Below are positions 1 to 6,974 of a stretch of 52,473 bases of DNA, piece after piece; position 1 is the stretch's first letter; every line of letters starts with the position of its first letter. The stretch lies in NCBI GenBank assembly GCA_024682415.1, contig JAIKZG010000038.1, forward strand, positions 1 to 52,473. The letters run 5' to 3'. The translations under genes and the position numbers were made by a program. The notes under the pieces are model-generated. The model ran no database searches, was not told where the DNA came from, and saw only the letters and a list, made by a program, of their open reading frames with translations. This DNA comes from Prevotella sp. (GTDB lineage: Bacteria; Bacteroidota; Bacteroidia; Bacteroidales; Bacteroidaceae).

Positions 1-72
1 TCAAGTGAAACTACATCTGATAGAAATTCATATGGAGATAATGCGTATGTAATTCGCCCTGTTCATAATTAA
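1..72 (+). CDS. C-terminal tail of a FISUMP-type surface protein (partial)
   Basis: Frame 1 is open from the window edge for 23 codons and ends in TAA. The tail contains Y-G-D-N-A-Y-V-I-R-P-V, which resembles the closing strand (G-x-x-V-R-P-V) of the Fibrobacter succinogenes major paralogous (FISUMP) domain common in Bacteroidota lipoproteins. The start and most of the gene lie outside the window. The family call rests on this short motif only. It is convergent with the symporter gene that ends at 247. Confidence 0.45.
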   Translation, partial: SSETTSDRNSYGDNAYVIRPVHN

Positions 73-97
73 TCTGTGAAATCCATTAGAATTAAGA

Positions 98-126
98 ATC
101 TGTGTTATCCGTGCCATCTGTGAGAG
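98..126 (+). repeat. Short dispersed TCTGTGAGAG-family repeat
   Basis: This is a 29-nt unit of the form ATCTGTG-TTATCCGTG-CCATCTGTGAGAG. Related copies lie at 6191-6219, at 39970-39999 (opposite strand) and at 40043-40071. Its terminal part AATCTGTGAGAG recurs at 30724-30735. All copies lie between genes. The function is unknown. Confidence 0.6.
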
Positions 127-135
127 CCAACAAAT

Positions 136-240
136 AACCTCTTCACATATTAAAGTTCTCCCCAAATCTGGGGGAGTAAGAAGGGGTTTCTAAGTTTATA
201 GCCTAAGCGGTGTAGCTCGTGAGAGTTGCACCGCTTTTAT
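136..240 (+). repeat. Dispersed two-hairpin element, copy A
   Basis: This ~105-bp stretch is repeated, with a few substitutions, at 30747-30855. It contains two potential stem-loops: CTCCCC/GGGGAG around 158-176, and AAGCGGTG/CACCGCTT around 206-236 followed by TTTAT. The loop of the first stem differs between copies while the stem is kept. In copy B the second stem has a G-to-T pairing change that preserves a G-U pair. It fills the gap between the FISUMP tail and the symporter gene. It may be a mobile or structured RNA element, or a terminator. Confidence 0.65.
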
Positions 241-246
241 GTATTG

Positions 247-1617
247 TCAAATCACTCCTACTTGGTGCAACGCAATAGCGAGGATGCAGGCAGGACAGAT
301 GAAGCGGACGGCAAAAAGATAAATGCTGAACAATGAAATGCCGAAGACGGAAACATTCAGCGTGCCCCAGTTGGTGAACTCAGCACGCACCGTCTCCTTG
401 CTCACGCACCAACCAATCAGAATGCTGGTGACGAAAGCGCCGAGAGGAAGCAATATCTGCGCCGTGAAGTAATCACAGAAGTTGAGCACAGGCATGCCAA
501 ACAGCGTAAGACCCTCTACGCCGCCCATCGACAACGAGCAGAAGATACAGATAACGACGCAGCAGATGGTTTCTATCCATGCGCCACGGCTGCGAGTGAT
601 ATGAAATTCCTCAAAGAAGAATGCCGTACCTATTTCGTGCATTGAGATTGTAGAAGTCAGTGCCGCCAAGACAAGCAATGAATAAAACAGAATGCTAATG
701 ACATATCCCAACACAGGAACTGCGCCAAAAGCCTGCTGAAACACATTTGGCAACGTGATGAAAATGAGCGATGGTCCGCTGTCGGGATTCACGCCCACAG
801 AAAAGGCTGCGGGAAATATCATAAGTCCGGCGAGAATGGCGATGATGGTATCTAAGCCGGCTATCTGCGCCGCGCTCTTCATGAGATTGGTCTGTCGGGT
901 GAAATAAGACGCGTAGGTGCAAAGACAAGCCGTGCCGAGCGACAAGGAGAAGAATGCCTGACCCAACGCTTCAAGCAACACGCTGCCGCTCACCTTTGAG
1001 AAATCGGGCTTCAAAAGGAAGTCAATACCTTTGCTTGCCCCCGGCAAAAGACATGAGGCGACGGCAATTACAAGCAGCAGCACGAAAAGGCATGGCATAA
1101 GAAGATTAGACACTTTCTCAATGCCATTGCGCACGCCATGCTGAATTACAACATGGGTGAGCAAGATAAAAGCTATGCCCCAAAGGGTTGGCTTCACGGG
1201 ATCAGTGGAAAACGCTTTGAAATAGTCTGCCACATAGCTTGCGTCGCCCGACAGCTCACCGAAGACGGAAGCAAACAGATATTGCGCGCACCACCCTGCC
1301 ACGACAGCATAAAAGCCGAGGATTATCATGGAAGTGATGGTGCCGATAATGCCCACTGCCGACCACGCACGATGACCGCCAATGATGCGATAGGCGCGAG
1401 GGGCGTTGGCTGCTCCATGTCGGCCAACGATAAACTCGCTCACCATGCCCGGCAAGCCGAACAGCAAGATACATATTATATATATAAGGATAAACGCAGC
1501 ACCGCCGTTTTCGCCTGCCATATAAGGGAAACGCCAAATGTTGCCTAAGCCTACGGCTGAACCTGCCGTGGCGAGAATCACTCCAAGTTTAGTTCCGAAA
1601 TTTCCTCTTTTTTCCAT
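247..1617 (-). CDS. NSS-family sodium-dependent symporter (second of tandem pair)
   Basis: This 456-residue integral membrane protein is of the neurotransmitter:sodium symporter (LeuT-fold) family, which couples uptake of amino acids or related amines to sodium. The family signature lies in TM1: G-L-G-N-I-W-R-F-P-Y-M-A-G-E-N-G-G-A-A-F at about residues 23-42. Many hydrophobic segments follow to the C-terminus, and the length is normal for bacterial members. The start ATG (1617-1615) abuts the TAA of the upstream paralogue (1620-1618) with no gap, which suggests translational coupling. The substrate cannot be read from sequence. The two proteins are clear paralogues, and both keep the TM6-region motif F-S-V-G-V-N-P-D-S-G-P-S-L-I-F. 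Confidence 0.93.
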   Translation of the reverse strand: MEKRGNFGTKLGVILATAGSAVGLGNIWRFPYMAGENGGAAFILIYIICILLFGLPGMVSEFIVGRHGAANAPRAYRIIGGHRAWSAVGIIGTITSMIILGFYAVVAGWCAQYLFASVFGELSGDASYVADYFKAFSTDPVKPTLWGIAFILLTHVVIQHGVRNGIEKVSNLLMPCLFVLLLVIAVASCLLPGASKGIDFLLKPDFSKVSGSVLLEALGQAFFSLSLGTACLCTYASYFTRQTNLMKSAAQIAGLDTIIAILAGLMIFPAAFSVGVNPDSGPSLIFITLPNVFQQAFGAVPVLGYVISILFYSLLVLAALTSTISMHEIGTAFFFEEFHITRSRGAWIETICCVVICIFCSLSMGGVEGLTLFGMPVLNFCDYFTAQILLPLGAFVTSILIGWCVSKETVRAEFTNWGTLNVSVFGISLFSIYLFAVRFICPACILAIALHQVGVI

Positions 1618-2976
1618 TTAGAATACTTTGAATTGATGCAGGAATATAGCGAGAATAAGCAGCGGACAGATGTATTTCACCGCGAAATAATACATTCCGA
1701 AGAATGTGCCGCGAAGTGTGCCCCAGTTGGTGAATTCGTCTTTCACAATCTGCTTCGGCACATACCAGCCAATAAACAGACAGGTGAAGAATCCGCCGAG
1801 TGGCAAAAAGATCTGACCTGTAACGAAATCAAACGCATCAAACAATGAATAGCTGCCTATCTTAAGAAAATCGCACGCACCCAACGAGAGCGAGCAGAAT
1901 ATGCCGATGACTGCGCAAGACGCTGTAACGATAGATGCTCCGCCCTTACGAGTGATATGCAGTTCCTCGAAGAAGAAAGCCGTGCTCACCTCGTGAAGCG
2001 AGATAAGGGAAGTGAGGGCAGCCAATGAAAGCAAGGCATAAAACAATAATGATACCACCCACCCTATCATTGGCATTGAGGCAAACGCCTGATTAAACAC
2101 GTTTGGCAACGTGATGAAAATAAGCGATGGCCCGCTGTCGGGATTTACGCCAACGGAAAAAGCGGCAGGGAATATCATCAACCCGGCAAGGATGGAAACA
2201 AGCGAATCCACCAACGAAACTTGTATGGCGGAGTTCATGAGTTTCGTCTGTCGGCTATAGTAAGAAGCAAACGTGCAGATGCAACCCATTGCGATACTCA
2301 AGGAATAAAACGACTGCCCAAGAGCGTTTAAGAATACATCGCTCGTCACCTTGTCAAATTCAGGCTTGAAAAGGAATGCTACGCCTTTCATCGCTCCCGG
2401 AGTGAGGCATGAGCACACAGCCACGAAGACGAGCAGAATGAAAAGCAACGGCATAAGCATTTTTGAGGCTTTCTCTATTCCTCCCCTCACTCCGTGGATA
2501 ATAACGAAATGGGTGAAAAGGAGTATCGCGATAGTCCAGAAAATAGGTTTCAAGGGGCTTTGCGAAAAGTCGGCGAAATACTGCGTAACATAGCTTGCGT
2601 CGCCATGCAGCTCGCCCACGACAGAAGCATAGATGTATTGCAGACACCATCCCGAAACTACGGCATAGTAGCCTGTAATAAGAAAACCTGTAAGCACGCC
2701 GAGAAGTCCGACAAACTTCCATGGTGTGCCACCCGACAGTTTGGCATAGGCTCGCGCCGTGTTAGAAGCTCCGTGGCGGCCTATTATAAATTCGCTCACC
2801 ATACATGGAATGCCAAGCAACAGCACGCACGCGAAATAAAGCACGATAAACGCTGCGCCACCATTCTCACCTGCCATATATGGAAAACGCCACACATTGC
2901 CAAGGCCTACGGCAGAACCTGCCGTGGCTAAAATTATTCCAAGTTTGCTACCAAAATTCGCTCTTTTCTCAGTCAT
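1618..2976 (-). CDS. NSS-family sodium-dependent symporter (first of tandem pair)
   Basis: This is a LeuT-fold sodium symporter of 452 residues when started at the ATG at 2976, where the protein begins M-T-E-K-R-A-N-F-G exactly like its downstream paralogue. A longer reading to 3186 adds 70 residues without homology and would run through both divergent promoters, so it was rejected. The TM1 signature N-V-W-R-F-P-Y-M-A-G-E-N-G-G is present. It is first in a two-gene operon, and the second symporter follows with zero spacing. A TActTTTG box on the minus strand at 3008-3015 lies about 32 bp upstream. The substrate is unknown. Confidence 0.93.
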   Translation of the reverse strand: MTEKRANFGSKLGIILATAGSAVGLGNVWRFPYMAGENGGAAFIVLYFACVLLLGIPCMVSEFIIGRHGASNTARAYAKLSGGTPWKFVGLLGVLTGFLITGYYAVVSGWCLQYIYASVVGELHGDASYVTQYFADFSQSPLKPIFWTIAILLFTHFVIIHGVRGGIEKASKMLMPLLFILLVFVAVCSCLTPGAMKGVAFLFKPEFDKVTSDVFLNALGQSFYSLSIAMGCICTFASYYSRQTKLMNSAIQVSLVDSLVSILAGLMIFPAAFSVGVNPDSGPSLIFITLPNVFNQAFASMPMIGWVVSLLFYALLSLAALTSLISLHEVSTAFFFEELHITRKGGASIVTASCAVIGIFCSLSLGACDFLKIGSYSLFDAFDFVTGQIFLPLGGFFTCLFIGWYVPKQIVKDEFTNWGTLRGTFFGMYYFAVKYICPLLILAIFLHQFKVF

Positions 2977-3003
2977 GTTTAATTTACTAATCTCTTCCAA
3001 TCT

Positions 3004-3035
3004 TTTGCAAAAGTATAAAATTTTATCTACTTTTG
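3004..3035 (+). promoter_or_regulatory. Promoter of the VanZ-like gene, overlapping a divergent -7 box
   Basis: TTTG (3004-3007), 20 bp, then TActTTTG (3028-3035) is an exact match to the Bacteroidetes -33/-7 pattern. It puts the start of transcription near 3040. On the other strand, TActTTTG at 3008-3015 is the likely -7 box of the symporter pair, so the two promoters interleave. Confidence 0.7.
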
Positions 3036-3043
3036 CATTAAAA

Positions 3044-3493
3044 ATGAAAGCAAAGATGCAAAATATCTTCCAGATAATAAGAAAGTATCCTATTTCTACC
3101 CTGCTGATTATAGGGATATGGGTGATTTGCCTGATACCCATTCCTGAAACTCCGCTGAGCAATGTAACATTTATCGACAAATACACTCACATAATATTAT
3201 ACCTCGCCCTTTCCCTCATTATCGCCTTTGAGTTTCTGCGCACGAGGGGATATGGGAAAGACGAGCCTCAACGATATTCCAATATCGTGAGCCGCCTTTC
3301 CGTCGTAGCTTTCATCTTGCCAATATTAATGGGTGGAATAATTGAGTTGGTGCAGAAGTATTGCACTAATGGTGTGCGCAGCGGCGACTGGATAGACTTC
3401 TTCGCCGACGCCTTCGGGGTAATTCTCGCCTTTGTCCTTACCTTATTTTTTATCTATATTCGCAATGTCAATAGAGTCAATAAAGTGGGATAA
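3044..3493 (+). CDS. VanZ-like family membrane protein
   Basis: This is a small protein of about 149 residues with four hydrophobic segments and the VanZ-like pattern: D-K-Y-T-H-I-I-L-Y in the second segment, G-G-I-I-E-L-V-Q-K-Y and R-S-G-D-W-I-D-F-F-A-D-A-F-G near the third and fourth. VanZ is linked to teicoplanin resistance, but most VanZ-like proteins have no known role. The start is chosen at 3044 because the promoter at 3004-3035 excludes anything earlier. The ATG at 3056 is equally possible and gives a longer leader. The last 51 bp overlap the convergent hydrolase gene. Confidence 0.8.
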   Translation: MKAKMQNIFQIIRKYPISTLLIIGIWVICLIPIPETPLSNVTFIDKYTHIILYLALSLIIAFEFLRTRGYGKDEPQRYSNIVSRLSVVAFILPILMGGIIELVQKYCTNGVRSGDWIDFFADAFGVILAFVLTLFFIYIRNVNRVNKVG

Positions 3494-4333
3494 TAATGAG
3501 TTAAACTCGCGTGGCTTTTCCATGTTAAGCATATGTCCGCAATCGTCCATTATCACGAATTTTCCATTCGGCAGAAAATCAAGCATCTGTGGACGTTTCG
3601 GCATTCCCTCCGCATTGCCCATTATTATTAATGTGGGAATCAGCGATTTTTCCGCTTTTAGCTTGTCGTAAGCATCTTTTGCGTAGAGCACTCGCGCCTC
3701 CTTATGCAACGGCTGCCATGCGCTCCAGTCGGCAATCATCTTTTTCAGCGGTCGCCGTATTTTCTCCCTCTGCGTGCCGCCCGACGCCACAAGATTATCG
3801 AGCCATTCCTGTTTCATCTTCTCCACGCCACGCTTTTTCAATGCAGCAATCTCCCTGTCACGCTTCGCAATTTCTGCGCTGTCCATAGGTTGGCTCGGTC
3901 CTTTGCTACTATGTATAAGTCCGCTTGCAAGCGTAGCTGAAATCATTCTTTGCGGGTATATGGCAAGCATCTCAGATCCAATGAAACCTCCCATTGACAA
4001 CCCTACGATATGGGCTTTATCAATGTGTAGAGAATCCATCAGCGTTACGAGATCGTCAAGATGGGTAAACTGAAATCCTTCAACTTGCTCTGACGAACGT
4101 CCATAACCTCTGAAATCAAATCTTATGGCACGATGATTCTTTGCAAGCACATCAAACTGTCCATCCCACATACGGGTATCAAGAGAATGACCATGCAGAA
4201 ATATCACCGGCGAGCCTTTACCTTTTTCCTCATAATAAAGTCGCGCGCCGCCCGAAATTTCCACAAACCCCTTTTCAATCGTTGAACAGGAACAAATTAA
4301 GAATGCGCTCAGAATTATTGATATTAGTTTCAT
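3443..4333 (-). CDS. Alpha/beta hydrolase lipoprotein
   Basis: This 296-residue alpha/beta-hydrolase fold protein has an N-terminal lipoprotein-type signal (hydrophobic segment ending L-I-C-S-C-S at about residue 16). The oxyanion region is H-G-H-S-L-D near residue 48, the nucleophile elbow is G-L-S-M-G-G near residue 113, and the catalytic His is in D-D-C-G-H-M-L-N near residue 266. The usual acid position after strand 7 reads M-G-N-A-E-G-M, so Glu may replace the common Asp. The substrate is unknown; esterases, lipases and dehalogenases share this layout. The 3' end overlaps the convergent VanZ-like gene by 51 bp. Confidence 0.88.
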   Translation of the reverse strand: MKLISIILSAFLICSCSTIEKGFVEISGGARLYYEEKGKGSPVIFLHGHSLDTRMWDGQFDVLAKNHRAIRFDFRGYGRSSEQVEGFQFTHLDDLVTLMDSLHIDKAHIVGLSMGGFIGSEMLAIYPQRMISATLASGLIHSSKGPSQPMDSAEIAKRDREIAALKKRGVEKMKQEWLDNLVASGGTQREKIRRPLKKMIADWSAWQPLHKEARVLYAKDAYDKLKAEKSLIPTLIIMGNAEGMPKRPQMLDFLPNGKFVIMDDCGHMLNMEKPREFNSLLSHFIDSIDIANIDKK

Positions 4334-4439
4334 TATTCTTTTGACAAATTTAGTTGTGACAAAGATAGCACATTTGAGCGCTAAGATGAAGATTATTTCA
4401 AAAATAAATAATACCTTTGCCTCAAATTAAAACTAAAAT

Positions 4440-5285
4440 ATGGGAAAAACAATTACGACATATCTCATTGACGGAGATCCACAGGGAGTACGTTATGATT
4501 CTATCGGTAATAAAACTTGCATAATGTATGTAATACCAAGAAATAGGCTTGATATTCTCTCTGACGCAGATAGAGAAGAACTTAGAAAACCAGCTTTTTA
4601 TATTTTACTCGGTGAAGATAATAACGCAAAACCTAAAGCATACATCGGGCAAACAGAAGATTTTAGCCGAAGAGTCAAAGATCATAATATTAAAAAAGAT
4701 TTCTGGCAAAAGGCTTTGTTATTTATTTCCATTGACAAAGAAGGCTTAACAAAAACCGATGTCGCATATTTAGAACATATTGCTATAAAAGAAGCAAGCA
4801 ATACAAACACATATATTCTCGATGAAAACAAGCAGACGCCAAACAAGCCTAATATTGGTGAAAGCAGAATGTCTACGATAGATGAATTTTATGAAGACGT
4901 GAAATTCCTAACGAAATTTATTGGATGCAATATTTTTAACTCTACAACGAAAGAACAAGAAGAGGAAAGACATTTATTCTACACATCAACTTCTGCCAGA
5001 GGCGGAGCAAATGCAATAGGTTTTTATGGCTCAGACGGCTTCACCGTTCTAAAAGGTAGCATTGTTACCAAACATGCCCTAAAAGACGTTCCTTCAAATT
5101 CATGGAAAAAATTTATCGAAGAATATACAGAAGAAAAAGATGGCAAATACATTTTAACTTCTGATAAACTCTTTTCCAGTCCCAGCACAGCCGCATGTAT
5201 GTGTCTTGGCAGAAGTTCTAATGGCTGGAAAGACTGGAAGGACTCAGAAGGTAAGACCCTTGATGAAATATACAGAAATCAATAG
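4440..5285 (+). CDS. GIY-YIG nuclease family protein with DUF4357
   Basis: This 281-residue protein has a GIY-YIG-type domain at about residues 48-120: A-F-Y-I-L-L-G, then A-Y-I-G-Q-T-E-D-F-S-R-R-V-K-D-H, with E at the later acidic position in Y-L-E-H. The C-terminal part (about 190-275, A-R-G-G-A-N-A-I-G-F-Y through A-A-C-M-C-L-G-R-S-S-N-G-W) matches DUF4357, often fused to GIY-YIG in accessory regions. A nuclease or DNA-modification-related role is inferred from family only. A TAccTTTG box at 4412-4419 is a likely -7 element, placing transcription start just before the ATG. The gene is AT-richer than the housekeeping genes of the window and sits beside a toxin-antitoxin pair. Confidence 0.85.
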   Translation: MGKTITTYLIDGDPQGVRYDSIGNKTCIMYVIPRNRLDILSDADREELRKPAFYILLGEDNNAKPKAYIGQTEDFSRRVKDHNIKKDFWQKALLFISIDKEGLTKTDVAYLEHIAIKEASNTNTYILDENKQTPNKPNIGESRMSTIDEFYEDVKFLTKFIGCNIFNSTTKEQEEERHLFYTSTSARGGANAIGFYGSDGFTVLKGSIVTKHALKDVPSNSWKKFIEEYTEEKDGKYILTSDKLFSSPSTAACMCLGRSSNGWKDWKDSEGKTLDEIYRNQ

Positions 5286-5297
5286 ATTTTAAAAAGC

Positions 5298-5340
5298 GCA
5301 ATCCGAAAGTTTTTTAAACATAACTTCCGAATTGCGTTTC
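5298..5340 (+). terminator. Putative terminator of the GIY-YIG gene
   Basis: A 15-bp imperfect stem (13 of 15 paired) runs from CGCAAT near 5299 to ATTGCG near 5337, followed by TTTCTTATA. It lies 13 bp after the stop codon. Confidence 0.5.
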
Positions 5341-5402
5341 TTATATATTAATAGTTTAAACCGAAAGTCCAAAGAGGTACTCAAAATGCACTGTCACAGT
5401 GC

Positions 5403-5456
5403 GATTTTTGCACTATGACAGTGCATTTTCTATATAAAAGGGAGAGTTTTGTGTGT
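5403..5456. repeat. 54-bp direct repeat, left copy, flanking the toxin-antitoxin pair
   Basis: It is 53 of 54 bases identical to 6114-6167; the single difference is G versus C in cacta-t(g/c)-acagtgc. It ends 10 bp past the toxin stop codon. The repeat contains a small hairpin, TGCACT/AGTGCA. The left copy is also preceded by a related palindrome, so 5386-5427 forms an almost perfect 18-bp-armed inverted repeat. Confidence 0.8.
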
Positions 5457-5466
5457 CGCGATAGAA

Positions 5467-5808
5467 TTAGATAAGTCCGTTCTTCCTCATTAAATCTTTG
5501 ATTTCCTTATCAGAGATATTCTCACATTCAGACTTATCATAGATATAAAGCAAACCTATTGTTGATTCATAATCCGAAATTATACAATTGAATGTAATAA
5601 CACGAGCTCCTCCACTTTTACCCTTACCCTTTGACGTTATAGATAGTCTTATTTTACGTAAACCACCGCCTAAATCTACACCGACATATGGATTATCTCT
5701 CAATTCGGCAACAAAAGCCATCAAATCTATCTTAAATGATTTATATTTCTTTGCCAGCCTTTTAGCTTCCTTGTCAAAGGATTTATAGGTAATGATATTA
5801 TATTTCAT
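5467..5808 (-). CDS. RelE/ParE-superfamily toxin
   Basis: This is a 113-residue basic protein beginning M-K-Y-N-I-I-T-Y. It has the RelE/ParE/HigB-like sequence order: an N-terminal helix pair rich in Lys (A-K-R-L-A-K-K-Y-K-S), then G-L-R-K-I-R-L-S, G-K-S-G-G-A-R-V-I and L-L-Y-I-Y-D-K-S. Family members are mRNA interferases or gyrase poisons; which applies here is not visible. The start at 5808 is preferred over 5823 because its ATG overlaps the antitoxin stop by 11 bp, giving translational coupling as is usual in such pairs. The antitoxin gene precedes the toxin. Confidence 0.8.
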   Translation of the reverse strand: MKYNIITYKSFDKEAKRLAKKYKSFKIDLMAFVAELRDNPYVGVDLGGGLRKIRLSITSKGKGKSGGARVITFNCIISDYESTIGLLYIYDKSECENISDKEIKDLMRKNGLI

Positions 5809-6052
5809 TGAATAAGTTCTCAACAGATCTACCTTGTATTTTTCCGTCTTTCATATCTTTAAGATTAGCAAATATTCCGTCCAAGTCCGCAAGGATATCT
5901 GCTTTAGACTTTGTTCCAACGCCATGCACACGTGACAATAATACAGATATATTCTGTCTTATTTTCTTCAATATATCTATATCATCTATATTTAGAATAT
6001 CGCGTGCCAATTCTCCACGCACTGCATTCAGTTCTAATGTTGATGTATTCAT
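5798..6052 (-). CDS. Antitoxin of the RelE/ParE-type pair
   Basis: This 84-residue protein lies directly upstream of and overlaps the toxin gene. I see no clear DNA-binding motif, but residues 16-50 are helical in character (D-I-L-N-I-D-D-I-D-I-L-K-K-I). The C-terminal section is short and charged, as in toxin-wrapping tails. The antitoxin role is inferred from position, size, overlap and the operator-like palindrome in the promoter, not from a recognised family signature. Confidence 0.7.
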   Translation of the reverse strand: MNTSTLELNAVRGELARDILNIDDIDILKKIRQNISVLLSRVHGVGTKSKADILADLDGIFANLKDMKDGKIQGRSVENLFNEI

Positions 6053-6070
6053 ATACTTATTACTTTATCG

Positions 6071-6102
6071 CAAAGATACAGAAAATTGCTCTGTCAGAGC
6101 AA
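6071..6102 (-). promoter_or_regulatory. Toxin-antitoxin promoter with overlapping operator palindrome
   Basis: On the minus strand, TTG (6102-6100), 21 bp, then TAtcTTTG (6078-6071) fits the Bacteroidetes promoter. A 17-bp palindrome, TTGCTCTGTCAGAGCAA at 6086-6102, covers the -33 box and part of the spacer. That is where an autoregulating antitoxin or toxin-antitoxin complex would block transcription. Confidence 0.6.
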
Positions 6103-6113
6103 CTATTTTAGTT

Positions 6114-6167
6114 GATTTTTGCACTATCACAGTGCATTTTCTATATAAAAGGGAGAGTTTTGTGTGT
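6114..6167. repeat. 54-bp direct repeat, right copy, flanking the toxin-antitoxin pair
   Basis: This is the right-hand partner of 5403-5456, upstream of the toxin-antitoxin promoter. The unit from repeat to repeat is 711 bp and holds exactly the two genes and their promoter. Confidence 0.8.
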
Positions 6168-6190
6168 AAATAAAGGATATAGAAATGAAA

Positions 6191-6219
6191 ATCCGTGTTA
6201 TCCGTACAATCTGTGAGAG
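6191..6219 (+). repeat. Short dispersed TCTGTGAGAG-family repeat
   Basis: A 29-nt unit ATCCGTG-TTATCCGTA-CAATCTGTGAGAG, related to 98-126 and to the inverted pair at 39970-40071. Confidence 0.6.
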
Positions 6220-6230
6220 ATTATAAAAAC

Positions 6231-6265
6231 AAAAAAGGAATCACGAAATGAATTCGTAATTCCTT
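6231..6265 (-). terminator. Terminator of tRNA-Met
   Basis: A stem AAGGAATnACGAA/TTCGTnATTCCTT, 8 bp past the tRNA 3' end, is followed on the minus strand by a run of T (6236-6231). Confidence 0.75.
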
Positions 6266-6273
6266 GCGTTTTG

Positions 6274-6347
6274 TAGCGGGACCCAGGATTGAACTGGGGA
6301 CCTCATGATTATGAATCATGCGCTCTAACCAGCTGAGCTATCCCGCC
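6274..6347 (-). tRNA. tRNA-Met (anticodon CAT)
   Basis: This is a 74-nt cloverleaf: acceptor GGCGGGA/TCCCGCT, D-stem GCTC/GAGC, anticodon stem CATGA/TCATG around loop TTCATAA (anticodon CAT), and T-arm CCCAG-TTCAATC-CTGGG. The discriminator base is A and no CCA is encoded. It resembles elongator tRNA-Met more than initiator (no three G-C pairs in the anticodon stem). A lysidine-modified tRNA-Ile with CAT cannot be fully excluded by eye. Confidence 0.93.
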
Positions 6348-6366
6348 ATCATCTTAAAAGCGAGTG

Positions 6367-6398
6367 CAAAGGTAAGTGATTTATTTTATACTTCCAAA
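6367..6398 (-). promoter_or_regulatory. Promoter of tRNA-Met
   Basis: On the minus strand, TTTG (6398-6395), exactly 20 bp, then TAccTTTG (6374-6367), puts the transcription start about 14 bp before the tRNA. Confidence 0.75.
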
Positions 6399-6478
6399 TT
6401 TTAAGCACTATTTTTTTCGCTTACTCAGAAAATTGCAGTACTTTTGCACCATAATATTAATATTAAAACAAGATTATT

Positions 6479-6925
6479 ATGATTATCGACTCTCTTGAAA
6501 ACTTAGAGAAGTATGCTGGCGTTAACCCATTGTTCGCCAAAGTAGTAGAATTCATCAAGGCCAACGACTTGAATAAGTTGGAAAACGGAAAGCACTTCAT
6601 TCAGGACAAAGACCTCTTCGTAAACATTCAGGACGCTCGCGGTCGCAGCGCAGAAGAAGCAACTCTCGAAACTCATATCAATATGATCGACATTCAGATT
6701 CCACTGAGTGGCGATGAGACTTTCGGCTACACTCCTACAGAACAATTGCCTAAGTTGGAATACAACGCAGAGAAAGATATCACTAAGTATGGCGACCTCA
6801 AGGCAAAGAGCTACATCACATTGCAGCCAGGCATGATGGCTATCTTCTTCCCACAGGACGGCCACGCACCTTGCATCAGCACTGAAGAAACTATCCACAA
6901 GGCTATCTTCAAGGTAAAAGCATAA
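6479..6925 (+). CDS. YhcH/YjgK/YiaL family protein (DUF386)
   Basis: This 148-residue cupin-like protein has the family's two blocks: H-I-N-M-I-D-I-Q-I-P-L-S-G-D-E near residue 66, and M-M-A-I-F-F-P-Q-D-G-H-A-P-C near residue 118, whose His and Glu residues form the probable metal site. Relatives sit in sugar or sialic acid operons (EbgC, YiaL, NanQ types). The substrate here is unknown; the neighbours are acetate genes rather than sugar genes. A TActTTTG box at 6439-6446 is the likely -7 element. It is separated from pta by 49 bp, so it may be cotranscribed with pta-ackA. Confidence 0.9.
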   Translation: MIIDSLENLEKYAGVNPLFAKVVEFIKANDLNKLENGKHFIQDKDLFVNIQDARGRSAEEATLETHINMIDIQIPLSGDETFGYTPTEQLPKLEYNAEKDITKYGDLKAKSYITLQPGMMAIFFPQDGHAPCISTEETIHKAIFKVKA

Positions 6926-6974
6926 TCATTGCAGACAAAGAAAAGAAAATAAACATATAATAGAAACATAAACT

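Noticed and set aside
2976..3186. 70-residue N-terminal extension of the first symporter
   Set aside because: It crosses both divergent promoters and has no counterpart in the paralogue.
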